A stretch of 64,000 nt of DNA, from contig AP018318.1 of the NCBI GenBank assembly GCA_003990705.1, positions 3,041,501-3,105,500 on the forward strand. The letters run 5' to 3'. The position numbers and the translations under genes were made by a program. Source of the stretch: Nostoc sp. HK-01. Lineage in GTDB: Bacteria > Cyanobacteriota > Cyanobacteriia > Cyanobacteriales > Nostocaceae. Of this stretch, positions 38,341-46,487 are shown piece after piece. Positions within the stretch are counted from its first letter, which is position 1, and every line of letters starts with the position of its first letter. Under the pieces are notes generated by a model that saw only the letters and a list, made by a program, of their open reading frames with translations, was not told the DNA's origin and did no database searches.

Positions 38341-38997
38341 ATGAGTCAATCGATTGCTGTATCCTGGTCAACGGTTGATGCGAAATGTACAGAAGCATCG
38401 GTGCAAGTTGACAAACTCTCAAATCACGATCTAATTTTGCGCTGTCAAGTAGGATTGCGTCCAGATCGTGCTGCGTTTGCAGAACTCCTGCGCCGCTATC
38501 AAACCCAAGTTGATCGAGTTTTATACCACCTCGCTCCAGATTGGCCTGATAGAGCCGATTTAGCTCAAGAAGTGTGGATTCGAGTGTATCGGAATATCAA
38601 CCGATTGCAAGAACCTGCTAAGTTTCGCGGCTGGTTAAGCCGGATTGCCACTAACTTGTTTTACGATGAATTGCGTAAACGCAAGCGGGTTGTCAGTCCC
38701 TTGTCTCTAGATGCTCCCCGCACCCTAGATGATGGCGAAATGGATTGGGAAATTGCTGGTGACACTCCAGGCCCCGAAGAGGAGTTGACCACTAGAGAAT
38801 TTTATGAGCAATTGCGAGAAGCGATCGCCGATTTACCAGAAGTGTTTCGGACTACAATTGTCTTACGAGAAATCGAAGGCATGGCTTATGAAGAAATTGC
38901 CGAAATTACAGGGGTTTCCTTGGGAACGGTAAAATCAAGAATAGCCAGAGCAAGATCCAGATTGCAATCTCAATTGCAAAATTATCTAGATGCCTAA
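38341..38997 (+). CDS. sigG: ECF sigma factor, SigG-like
   Basis: This 218-residue group 3 sigma factor directs RNA polymerase to stress promoters. Region 2 reads FAELLRRYQTQVDRVLYHLAPDWPDRADLAQEVWIRVYRNI and FRGWLSRIATNLFYDELRKRKR. Region 4 has LPEVFRTTIVLREIEGMAYEEIAEI, with the helix-turn-helix at VSLGTVKSRIARARSR. The close fit to the cyanobacterial SigG pattern is from memory. The ATG at 38341 starts the usual MSQSI N-terminus; upstream codons do not look like family sequence. A probable anti-sigma gene follows after 171 bp. Confidence 0.88.
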   Translation: MSQSIAVSWSTVDAKCTEASVQVDKLSNHDLILRCQVGLRPDRAAFAELLRRYQTQVDRVLYHLAPDWPDRADLAQEVWIRVYRNINRLQEPAKFRGWLSRIATNLFYDELRKRKRVVSPLSLDAPRTLDDGEMDWEIAGDTPGPEEELTTREFYEQLREAIADLPEVFRTTIVLREIEGMAYEEIAEITGVSLGTVKSRIARARSRLQSQLQNYLDA

Positions 38998-39168
38998 ATT
39001 ACAGTCTCTTTTCTTTGTTTAATGCCAGAATTTAAACATTGATTAAGAATTGTCAGGAATCAATCGGCGTACTTCTGCCGTCAATGATCAACAAATCAGA
39101 AATTTCTCAAGGAATTTCCGAGAATTGCTGGCTAATTTACCCGTGTATGAATTAGTAATAATGTTAAG

Positions 39169-39795
39169 ATGACTACTGATTCTCAGTTTAACGACCGTTC
39201 CCATTTGCAACTTCCTGGAGATTTGTCAGAAGGGATTGATCAACATACCAATGAATCAACGGGTACTATGAATATGGTGAAGCGCGATCGCTTCGAGTTA
39301 TTAAGTGCATACCTCGATGGCGAGGTAACAGCTACAGAACGCAGGCAAGTAGAAGAATGGTTGGCAAACGATGCCTCCGTTCAGTGTTTGTATGCCAGAT
39401 TATTAAAACTGCGACAAGGTTTACGGACTCTACCAGTACCAGATACCGCACAATCACCAGAAGTCACAGCCCAACAAGTCTTCTCTCGGTTGCGGCGGCG
39501 TTCGCGTTTAGCCTGGACATTTGGCGGTGCGGCGGTTGCTGCTTGTGTGATTAGCGTAGTTTCAGGTTTGCTACCTGGAAGTGAATTTAGAACACCACAG
39601 CTGGCTCAAAAACCACAAGTAGAAGTAGAAGAATCTACACCAGTGGCAAAAACATCTCCTACTCCTGCTGCACCATTGATGGTGGCATTAAATAATCCTG
39701 TGATTGAAATCCCGAAAGCAGCAGTTACTTCTCCAGAAAAGACTATTCAACTCCAACAGCCTGGACTAAAACAAATTGAGCCAGACTTGAATTAG
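39169..39795 (+). CDS. Probable membrane anti-sigma factor for the SigG-like protein
   Basis: This is a 208-residue protein. An N-terminal anti-sigma-like domain (about 40-95) reads RFELLSAYLDGEVTATERRQVEEWLA. One transmembrane helix is at about 119-140 (WTFGGAAVAACVISVVSGLL). A Pro/Thr/Val-rich outer segment follows. The usual zinc site (His-x3-Cys-x2-Cys) is absent: only one Cys lies in this domain. It would therefore be a zinc-less type. Position after the sigma gene is the best evidence for pairing. It converges with the GGCT-like gene with a 2-bp gap. Confidence 0.75.
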   Translation: MTTDSQFNDRSHLQLPGDLSEGIDQHTNESTGTMNMVKRDRFELLSAYLDGEVTATERRQVEEWLANDASVQCLYARLLKLRQGLRTLPVPDTAQSPEVTAQQVFSRLRRRSRLAWTFGGAAVAACVISVVSGLLPGSEFRTPQLAQKPQVEVEESTPVAKTSPTPAAPLMVALNNPVIEIPKAAVTSPEKTIQLQQPGLKQIEPDLN

Positions 39796-39797
39796 TC

Positions 39798-40226
39798 TCA
39801 AGTGAGGGTTAAACCGCAGCCACTCCACCAACCATCGGTGAGAAGAGTGCCATTTAATTGGTTAACAAGCTCTAAATTCATTACATAAACCCAAGCCCAA
39901 CCCAGAACGTCGCCTTGTGGGGTGTAAACTTCAACTTGTTGGCGATTGTAAAGGTTTTCTGTGATTGGTCTATTGGGTTGGTAATCTTCTAGATGATCTA
40001 AAGCTTGTAAAATTTTTGGTTCGGCAAAAGAAAGCAAATAGCCGTGGACTTGATTTTGTCCCGGTGTCACGGCTGGATAGCCCAGAGGCAAAGCAAACAG
40101 TTTGCCTAATATTACTGCCCTTTGAGCATTTACCACCTTACCTGCACAGTATTTTTGATAATTAGCTTCACCGGGTTTGAGTGTACCGTAAACAAAAACC
40201 CACAATTCTTCGGCAAATTTTGTCAT
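39798..40226 (-). CDS. Gamma-glutamylcyclotransferase-like (AIG2/GGCT) protein
   Basis: This is a 142-residue protein. The substrate loop VFVYGTLKPGEANY and the Glu in LDHLEDY fit the GGCT fold. Family enzymes release 5-oxoproline from gamma-glutamyl amines or peptides, but many members have unknown substrates. The length is typical. It lies 31 bp downstream of folB on the same strand, so co-transcription is likely. Confidence 0.8.
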   Translation of the reverse strand: MTKFAEELWVFVYGTLKPGEANYQKYCAGKVVNAQRAVILGKLFALPLGYPAVTPGQNQVHGYLLSFAEPKILQALDHLEDYQPNRPITENLYNRQQVEVYTPQGDVLGWAWVYVMNLELVNQLNGTLLTDGWWSGCGLTLT

Positions 40227-40257
40227 TTGTGTAAGTTAGTTTATCAGCTGTCACCGT

Positions 40258-40626
40258 TTAAAAATTAGATTTAGTTCTCGTCAATTCAATACTAATTTTG
40301 CCGCCAAAATCAGGAATAGGTGCTGCGGGTTTGGTGACAACTACTTGGACTTGCGTAACGCGATCGCTCTGGTGCAAAATAGTGTCGGCAATTGTGCCTG
40401 CTAACTTTTCGAGTAAAGCGAACTGGGATGTTTTGACTAAGTTTTGAATGGTGCTAATCACACTGCGATAATCGAGAGTATCTGCGATCGCATCAGTTTT
40501 GGCAGCTTGGGAAAGATCTAACCATAACTTGACATCCACCTCAAACCATTGCCCTAAAACTTGTTCCTCTGGTAAATATCCTGTGTAGCCATAGCAGCGA
40601 ATTCCCGTTAAATAAATACAGTCCAT
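40258..40626 (-). CDS. folB: Dihydroneopterin aldolase
   Basis: This 122-residue folate-pathway enzyme converts dihydroneopterin to hydroxymethyl-dihydropterin and glycolaldehyde. Family marks are MDCIYLTGIRCYGYTGYLPEE at the start, DTLDYRSVISTI and LLEKLAGTIADTIL in the middle, and KPAAPIPDFGGKISIEL at the end. The catalytic Glu and Lys are in these regions. The ATG at 40626 gives the normal family length. An upstream TTG is rejected. Confidence 0.9.
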   Translation of the reverse strand: MDCIYLTGIRCYGYTGYLPEEQVLGQWFEVDVKLWLDLSQAAKTDAIADTLDYRSVISTIQNLVKTSQFALLEKLAGTIADTILHQSDRVTQVQVVVTKPAAPIPDFGGKISIELTRTKSNF

Positions 40627-40751
40627 AGTGTTTGAGATAAATTTGCTATACAAAATTTAACAAACAACGGTGGGAAAACCTATAAATTCACTGAAAGTCA
40701 GTCTGGGAGAATGTCACAATTGAATATTGTCTGATAGCTATCTGGGATTTG

Positions 40752-42482
40752 ATGCTGGTCGCCTATAGGAATGTTAATCAACTTTGGGCTTTTGTCTTGA
40801 CGGAGACATTAAAGCGTCTAGGTTTAACTTGTGCTGTAATTTGTCCTGGTTCTCGTTCTACACCCCTAACAGTTGCCTTTGCTCAACAAGTACCAGATAT
40901 TGAAGCTATATCTATTCTCGATGAACGCTCCGCTGCTTTTTTTGCCTTGGGAGTAGCTAAAGCCACCGGACGACCTGTAGCACTGGTTTGTACTTCTGGG
41001 ACAGCAGGCGCAAACTTTTATCCCGCCGTGATTGAAGCCAAAGAAAGTCGCGTACCACTGCTAGTATTAACTACCGATAGACCACCAGAACTGCGAGATT
41101 GTCACTCTGGTCAAACCATCGACCAAGTGAAGTTATATGGTAGTTATCCCAACTGGCAAACTGAGTTAGCTTTACCTGCTGCAAATATGGAAATGCTGGC
41201 TTATTTGCGACAAACGGTAATTTATGCCTGGGAAAGAACACAAACACCAACAAAAGGCTCAGTACATTTAAACATTCCCTTCCGTGACCCCCTTGCGCCA
41301 GTTCCCGATGGTACTGACTTTCAGCTTGACCCAGAAGCATTCTTCGCCGCAGTCACAAACACTTTCCCCGCTCCCCACTCTCAATTTCCCATTCCTCAAG
41401 CATGGCAAAATTGCGATCGCGGGATAATTATTGCTGGAGTGGCTCAACCTCAAAATCCTCAAGAATATTGTAGAGCGATCGCTACACTTTCCCAAACTCT
41501 GCAATGGCCAGTCCTCGCTGAAGGACTTTCGCCACTGAGAAATTATGCTGACATCAACCCTCATTTAATTTCCACCTACGACCTGATTTTACGTAATCAG
41601 CAATTAGCAAAGCAGTTAGCACCAGAAATGGTAGTTCAGGTGGGAGATATGCCTACCAGTAAAGAATTGCGGACTTGGTTAAGTGCTACACAACCCCAAC
41701 GCTGGGTAATTGACCCTAGCGACCAAAATCTTGACCCTCTCCACGGTCAGACAACGCATTTACGAATGAGTGTAAATGCGTTGGAGATAACCGAAAGTAA
41801 CAAGAACAATTCCCCGTCGGAATATCTGCAAAGTTGGTGTATTGCGGAAGCGAAAGTCAGAACAGATGTTGACCAGACTATGGCGAAAATGGAGGATTTA
41901 TTTGAAGGAAAAGCCGCCTGGTTATTATCTCAAACACTACCACCAGGAACACCGCTGTTTATTGCCAATAGTATGCCTGTGCGAGATGTGGAATATTTTT
42001 GGCGACCAAATAATTTAGGAGTGAGAGCATATTTTAACCGAGGTGCTAATGGGATTGATGGCACATTATCCACCGCATTAGGAATTTCTCATAGTCAACA
42101 AAGCAGCGTTATGTTAACAGGAGATTTAGCACTATTACATGATACTAATGGTTTTTTAATCCGCAATAAATTTGTCGGGCATTTGACAATTGTTTTAATT
42201 AATAATAACGGCGGCGGAATTTTTGAAATGTTACCCATCGCCAAATTCGACCCACCATTTGAAGAATTTTTTGGCACTCCCCAGGATATTGATTTTGCTC
42301 AGTTGTGCGTTACATACGCTGTGCAGCATGAATTAATAACTTCTTGGGAAGAGTTACGGCAAAAACTAAACCCGTTACCAATTAAGGGAATAAGAGTTTT
42401 AGAGTTGCAGACAAATCGTAAAGTTGATGCTAAATGGCGACAGGAAAATTTAAAGAATTTTGTCGTAGATAGTTGTATTTGA
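40752..42482 (+). CDS. menD: 2-succinyl-5-enolpyruvyl-6-hydroxy-3-cyclohexene-1-carboxylate synthase
   Basis: This 576-residue ThDP enzyme joins 2-oxoglutarate to isochorismate, the first committed step of menaquinone/phylloquinone synthesis. Diagnostic parts are ICPGSRSTPLTVAF, TSGTAGANFYPAVIEA, LTTDRPPELRDCHSGQTIDQ and the ThDP site GDLALLHDTNGFLI with INNNGGGIFEMLPI. In cyanobacteria the pathway makes phylloquinone for photosystem I. menB lies about 1 kb downstream on the same strand, with a DUF2887-like gene on the other strand between them. The ATG at 40752 follows a TTG by one codon and is preferred. Confidence 0.95.
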   Translation: MLVAYRNVNQLWAFVLTETLKRLGLTCAVICPGSRSTPLTVAFAQQVPDIEAISILDERSAAFFALGVAKATGRPVALVCTSGTAGANFYPAVIEAKESRVPLLVLTTDRPPELRDCHSGQTIDQVKLYGSYPNWQTELALPAANMEMLAYLRQTVIYAWERTQTPTKGSVHLNIPFRDPLAPVPDGTDFQLDPEAFFAAVTNTFPAPHSQFPIPQAWQNCDRGIIIAGVAQPQNPQEYCRAIATLSQTLQWPVLAEGLSPLRNYADINPHLISTYDLILRNQQLAKQLAPEMVVQVGDMPTSKELRTWLSATQPQRWVIDPSDQNLDPLHGQTTHLRMSVNALEITESNKNNSPSEYLQSWCIAEAKVRTDVDQTMAKMEDLFEGKAAWLLSQTLPPGTPLFIANSMPVRDVEYFWRPNNLGVRAYFNRGANGIDGTLSTALGISHSQQSSVMLTGDLALLHDTNGFLIRNKFVGHLTIVLINNNGGGIFEMLPIAKFDPPFEEFFGTPQDIDFAQLCVTYAVQHELITSWEELRQKLNPLPIKGIRVLELQTNRKVDAKWRQENLKNFVVDSCI

Positions 42483-42546
42483 TTTTTTAACGCAAAGTAG
42501 CGCGGAGTTTTATATGCTGTTTCTTCTCTGCGTCTGGGCGTGAGAG

Positions 42547-43368
42547 TTAATTTTTTGGTTGAGTTTGTAACCAAGCTTCTAAATCCGCGATCGCCACAAA
42601 ATCTAACAAGGCTTCACCCAATGCTTCTACCTGTTCTAAAGACAACGCCTGAATCTGGCGCTGAAGTTCATCGTCAATTGTACCTACTCGTCGGTTTAAC
42701 TGTCGGAGAATAAGCGATCGCGCTTCTTGTTCTCGTGCTTCTCGAATAGCCCGTGGTTCTTCTGAAATCAGTCCCAACATTGCTTCAATCTCCTCTCGGC
42801 TTAGGGTAGAAAACTTGTAGAGTATAATCGTCGTCACTAAATTTATTATCGCTTGTTCCGATTGTTGCTGTGCTTGTTCTAGCAGATACCGCGCTGCTTC
42901 CATTGCTTCGGTTTCAGGCGTTGTCGTCAGCAACATCAAAGCCAATCCTAAAGGTTGTTGTCGTAAATCGCCTAATTCATCCAAATACACTCGCCGGACT
43001 TGATTGCTTCGTAACAATGCTTGGTGAATCCGAGGATTTGAAGGTTCCAAATTGCGCGAAGGAAAAATAACCACGCCAAACCAGTCATCATAACGAATCG
43101 AGTGGCGGTAGAGAAACAAAAACAATTCGCTAAAAAAGCGATGGTACAAGTCTTCGTCTTTTTGAAACTGCACTTCAGCAAAGAAGACAACTTGAGATGC
43201 TGCATTAGCTGGAGGTAGAAACACTCCGTCAATTCGGAATGCTGTTTCTTTAATTTCCACCGATTCAAATAGATAATTCTCTGCTTCTGATGGTGGTTGA
43301 TCTACTAATTCAAACAGCAAACCGGGAAATTGCTGGAATAATTTGTAGAAAATAGAGTCGCGGCGCAT
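42547..43368 (-). CDS. DUF2887/Rpn-like protein with DUF4351 tail
   Basis: This is a 273-residue protein. The N-terminal part (DSIFYKLFQQFPGLLFELV, FRIDGVFLPP, VVFFAEVQFQKDEDLYHRFFSELFLFLY) fits the PD-(D/E)XK-like DUF2887/Rpn group, with Asp in RIDG and Glu-x-Gln in AEVQF as the putative catalytic set. The last 50 residues (LILRQLNRRVGTID, LSLEQVEALGEALLDF) fit DUF4351. Related Rpn proteins are DNA nucleases tied to recombination, and many cyanobacterial copies are mobile or multicopy. It lies between menD and menB on the opposite strand, which suggests insertion into an older pathway neighbourhood. Confidence 0.82.
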   Translation of the reverse strand: MRRDSIFYKLFQQFPGLLFELVDQPPSEAENYLFESVEIKETAFRIDGVFLPPANAASQVVFFAEVQFQKDEDLYHRFFSELFLFLYRHSIRYDDWFGVVIFPSRNLEPSNPRIHQALLRSNQVRRVYLDELGDLRQQPLGLALMLLTTTPETEAMEAARYLLEQAQQQSEQAIINLVTTIILYKFSTLSREEIEAMLGLISEEPRAIREAREQEARSLILRQLNRRVGTIDDELQRQIQALSLEQVEALGEALLDFVAIADLEAWLQTQPKN

Positions 43369-43478
43369 TTGGATTGTGAGTCAATTACCAGCCCTGATTT
43401 TACTGGAGAGAGGAAATTTTAGCGATCGCTTCTCAGTCCGCGATAAAATTCTCAAGCACAATAGCGCAATTCTTTCTC

Positions 43479-44312
43479 ATGCAAGTCAACTGGCAATCTG
43501 TCAAAACCTACGAAGATATCCTTTATCACAAAACTGATGGTATTGCAAAAATCACCATCAACCGCCCGCATAAACGTAATGCTTTCCGTCCTAAAACTGT
43601 CTTTGAACTCTATGATGCCTTTTGTGATGCCCGTGAAGATACAAATATTGGCGTAGTTCTATTTACTGGTGCTGGCCCCCATACTGATGGCAAATATGCT
43701 TTTTGTTCTGGTGGTGATCAAAGTGTGCGGGGAGAGGCGGGTTATGTAGATGATGCTGGTATTCCCCGATTGAATGTGTTGGATTTGCAGCGTTTGATAC
43801 GTTCGATGCCGAAAGTCGTGATTGCTTTAGTTGCGGGATATGCGATCGGTGGTGGACATGTTTTACATTTGATTTGCGACCTCACCATTGCTGCTGATAA
43901 CGCTATTTTTGGACAAACTGGCCCCAAAGTTGGCAGTTTTGATGGTGGTTTTGGTGCTAGTTATCTCGCCCGCAGTGTTGGGCAAAAAAAGGCGCGAGAA
44001 ATTTGGTTTCTCTGCCGTCAATATAATGCTCAAGAGGCGCTAGATATGGGTTTAATTAACTGTATCGTGTCGGTAGAAGAATTAGAAAATGAAGGTGTTC
44101 AATGGGCGCAAGAAATTTTACAAAAAAGTCCCATCGCCATTCGCTGTCTCAAAGCTGCATTCAACGCTGATTGTGATGGACAAGCTGGTTTGCAAGAACT
44201 CGCGGGGAATGCAACTTTACTGTATTACATGACAGAAGAGGGTGCTGAAGGCAAACAGGCATTTTTAGAAAAGCGATCGCCAAATTTTCGTTCCTTCCCT
44301 TGGCTACCTTAA
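43479..44312 (+). CDS. menB: 1,4-dihydroxy-2-naphthoyl-CoA synthase
   Basis: This 277-residue crotonase-fold enzyme closes the naphthoate ring from o-succinylbenzoyl-CoA in phylloquinone synthesis. Marks are [58 protein letters not shown] and the C-terminal [14 protein letters not shown]. The active-site Asp/Gly-rich loops are intact and the length is normal. The gene starts at the ATG at 43479. A hairpin-like inverted-repeat element begins just after the stop. Confidence 0.96.
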   Translation: MQVNWQSVKTYEDILYHKTDGIAKITINRPHKRNAFRPKTVFELYDAFCDAREDTNIGVVLFTGAGPHTDGKYAFCSGGDQSVRGEAGYVDDAGIPRLNVLDLQRLIRSMPKVVIALVAGYAIGGGHVLHLICDLTIAADNAIFGQTGPKVGSFDGGFGASYLARSVGQKKAREIWFLCRQYNAQEALDMGLINCIVSVEELENEGVQWAQEILQKSPIAIRCLKAAFNADCDGQAGLQELAGNATLLYYMTEEGAEGKQAFLEKRSPNFRSFPWLP

Positions 44313-44316
44313 TATG

Positions 44317-44437
44317 GCAAAAATCGCACCTTTGAAGCATACCAATTTGAGCTTAGGTAGTTTAGCGTTGTCTAGAAAAGCTTTTTGACAAAGTTTTCAA
44401 TTCACAAGCCAAAATTGGTATTAGGTGCGATTTTTTG
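44317..44437. repeat. Inverted-repeat element downstream of menB
   Basis: The left arm AAAAATCGCACCT...ATACCAATTT (44319-44348) matches the reverse complement of AAATTGGTATTAGGTGCGAT plus a T-run (44412-44436), with seven extra bases in the left arm. The pair spans about 120 bp. It may be a MITE. It could also act as the menB terminator because the right arm ends in six T. Confidence 0.65.
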
Positions 44438-44504
44438 AGATGTCAACGTTTACAGCACTAGCAATTTTCAAGAGAAATATTTTTTTAATGTCTATAAACT
44501 GAGT

Positions 44505-44840
44505 CTAATAAGAAATAGTGGCTAAATTAGCACTCACCGTTTTAGCCTCAGTCTCTTCAGTAATTAAATTAGCTATTTCTTCAATAGGCACAACTGTTAT
44601 ATTGTCGGCAACAGAAACTAGAGAATGGCCACCATTTAATACTGGTGTACCATCTGGCAAACTCCAAGAATCTTCTAAAGTTTCCCAAGAAGGCGCAAAA
44701 GGTGGAAGCGCTAAAGAGCAAGCTTTCCAACTGGCTTGCACCGTCGCTCCCAACTGTTGACACATTCCGCCACGGCGACCTTCTGGTTTGTAATGACGAC
44801 AATATCTACAGGCAGATGTCAAAAAGTTTATCGGTTTCAT
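44505..44840 (-). CDS. Conserved cyanobacterial Cys-rich small protein
   Basis: This is a 111-residue protein. The N-terminal half has four Cys: CRYCRHYKPEGRRGGMCQQLG and SWKACSLALPPFAPSWE. The pattern CxxC-x12-C-x13-C could bind zinc or an Fe-S cluster, but this is not shown. I recall very similar proteins across cyanobacteria without an assigned role. The C-terminal half is variable and acidic. The start is an ATG at 44840-44838. Confidence 0.7.
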   Translation of the reverse strand: MKPINFLTSACRYCRHYKPEGRRGGMCQQLGATVQASWKACSLALPPFAPSWETLEDSWSLPDGTPVLNGGHSLVSVADNITVVPIEEIANLITEETEAKTVSANLATISY

Positions 44841-45808
44841 TTGAGTTCATCTTTAGTGCTGTTCAGGGCTGTCTTGCATATTTATATTCTGCGCCTAGAT
44901 ATAAATACGTAATATTGGCAGCAAATTATTATTTACACTAGGTTCTAGCGATCCCAACAGAAAAATAAACTTCATGATGTTTTTAGAATCTTGTTATATT
45001 TTTAAATGATTGTTAAAGTACTTACCTACTAATTTTTGGCTGAAAATAGCTAGGGATCAAGGCTAAAACTCAAAGTTTAGATTTAACTTATGTTTAGCTT
45101 TAATATTTCAAACAAGCTTATATATAGCTAGTTAACGATAAATTTGTGTATCTAATTTAGCAATCAAGGATGAAATTTACATAATTCTTACTGAGACATC
45201 ATCTGTGAAAGTTTATTGGCTGAGACATCCTTTTTACTAAATCCAGTACTCAGTCATTTTGAAAATTCAACATTGTATGTGTCGATCAGTACTAAGAAAT
45301 TAGAGAACAAGAGGAAAATAATTTAGTGGCATTTTAGACAATTTGCCTAAAGAAATTACTTAAAATCCTGGCAATAACAAAAAAATAGATGGCTTTAGTT
45401 AAGCCAAAAAATCTATATGAGGACTGTCAAGGTCTTTTAACATCTCAGGCAGAAATATTAGACCTTAGTTTTAGACTGATTTTTGTTAAACCAATTAGCC
45501 GAATCCTGAGTTTTTGGGATAAATATCAACTTGAAATCCCAGTTATTAATTTCTAACTATTTGTTAAAAGGCTAGGAATTAACCTATATTTCTTAAGTAT
45601 TTCTCAGAGGGTGACGGTAAAATATGAACTTTACCAAAACTTTTCGAGTTTTTTTGTAAAAATATCAACTTTATTAAATTTTAGTTGAAAAATATTAAGT
45701 ATTTGACTGTTCTTAAACCGACGTATTGACAGCAAAAATCAACAGTGTGGGTACAAGTAAACCCTTATCCTCTAAGCTTTACACCCAATCTCAATCAATA
45801 ACTTATGC
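44841..45808. other. Long AT-rich intergenic region
   Basis: Nearly 1 kb without a large ORF. It holds a 55-codon frame (45389-45556, listed separately) and several weak hairpins, for example GGTAAA paired with TTTACC near 45620. No tRNA-like or other named RNA was recognised. Promoters for the small Cys-rich gene lie at its left end. Confidence 0.45.
45389..45556 (+). CDS. Possible small protein of 55 residues, unknown
   Basis: ATG to TAA without interruption, encoding a mix of charged and hydrophobic residues (MALVKPKNLYEDCQGLL, ILDLSFRLIFVKPI). No Shine-Dalgarno is visible and no family is recognised. Chance occurrence in AT-rich DNA cannot be excluded. Confidence 0.22.
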   Translation: MALVKPKNLYEDCQGLLTSQAEILDLSFRLIFVKPISRILSFWDKYQLEIPVINF

Positions 45809-46354
45809 TCAAAACTGCTTAGAGGCACAAACAGCACAAACTTGCCAGCGCTGGAGTTCCCCTGGAGGCGTAGGAGATTGGCAATGAGGACAAAGAGGTA
45901 AACCATGCGATCGCACTTGCATTTTTTTAGCCCATAGTCCAAAGGCAGTCTGAGGATTTTCCAATGTTTGCGAATCATCACGCTGCACATCACTCACATT
46001 TCCCAGATAACTAGGATGTTCTTGCGGCGAACCTGTGAGTTGTTGCTGTGGCTTTGCTGAAGATTTCTGCCACCCAGCTGTAGAAAAGCGGATATCAACC
46101 AACGGGTTAGGCAAATTTTCATTTAACTTTAACAGGATGATTTGGCGTTTAAAAGCCAGATTTTGCGCCCAAGCAGCACTTGAAGTCGCCACTCGCAAAA
46201 CATCACGCTGAATCACTAACGGTTGGGTATGTTTAGCGGCTGCTGCACCTACCACTTCTGCCCAAAAATGAAGCACTTTTTGAAATGGCTGCTCTTGCCA
46301 TCTGGCTTGTTGTTCTAAAAAGCCTAAAATATCATTGACTGATTTCCAAGACAT
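45809..46354 (-). CDS. DUF721 protein, DciA-like helicase loader candidate
   Basis: This is a 181-residue protein. The N-terminal DUF721 core covers about 1-90: WAEVVGAAAAKHTQPLVIQRDVLRVATSSAAWAQNLAFKRQIILLKLN. DUF721 proteins include DciA, which loads the replicative helicase DnaB in bacteria lacking DnaC. The C-terminus has a zinc-ribbon-like pair, CPHC and CAVC, that many relatives also have in cyanobacteria. The ATG at 46354 is preferred over a TTG further upstream because GTAAGG sits directly before it and the family starts here. Confidence 0.8.
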   Translation of the reverse strand: MSWKSVNDILGFLEQQARWQEQPFQKVLHFWAEVVGAAAAKHTQPLVIQRDVLRVATSSAAWAQNLAFKRQIILLKLNENLPNPLVDIRFSTAGWQKSSAKPQQQLTGSPQEHPSYLGNVSDVQRDDSQTLENPQTAFGLWAKKMQVRSHGLPLCPHCQSPTPPGELQRWQVCAVCASKQF

Positions 46355-46487
46355 CCTTACTTCAAAGTGCTGAGTGCTGAAATTCAAGATAGTTCCAGAA
46401 AGTCTATAGTGATGCGAAATTTTTCGCTAGTATTAGCACAAATTAGCTCTATTCCATTCCATAGTCTAGGTTTGAGGCAGACAGGTA

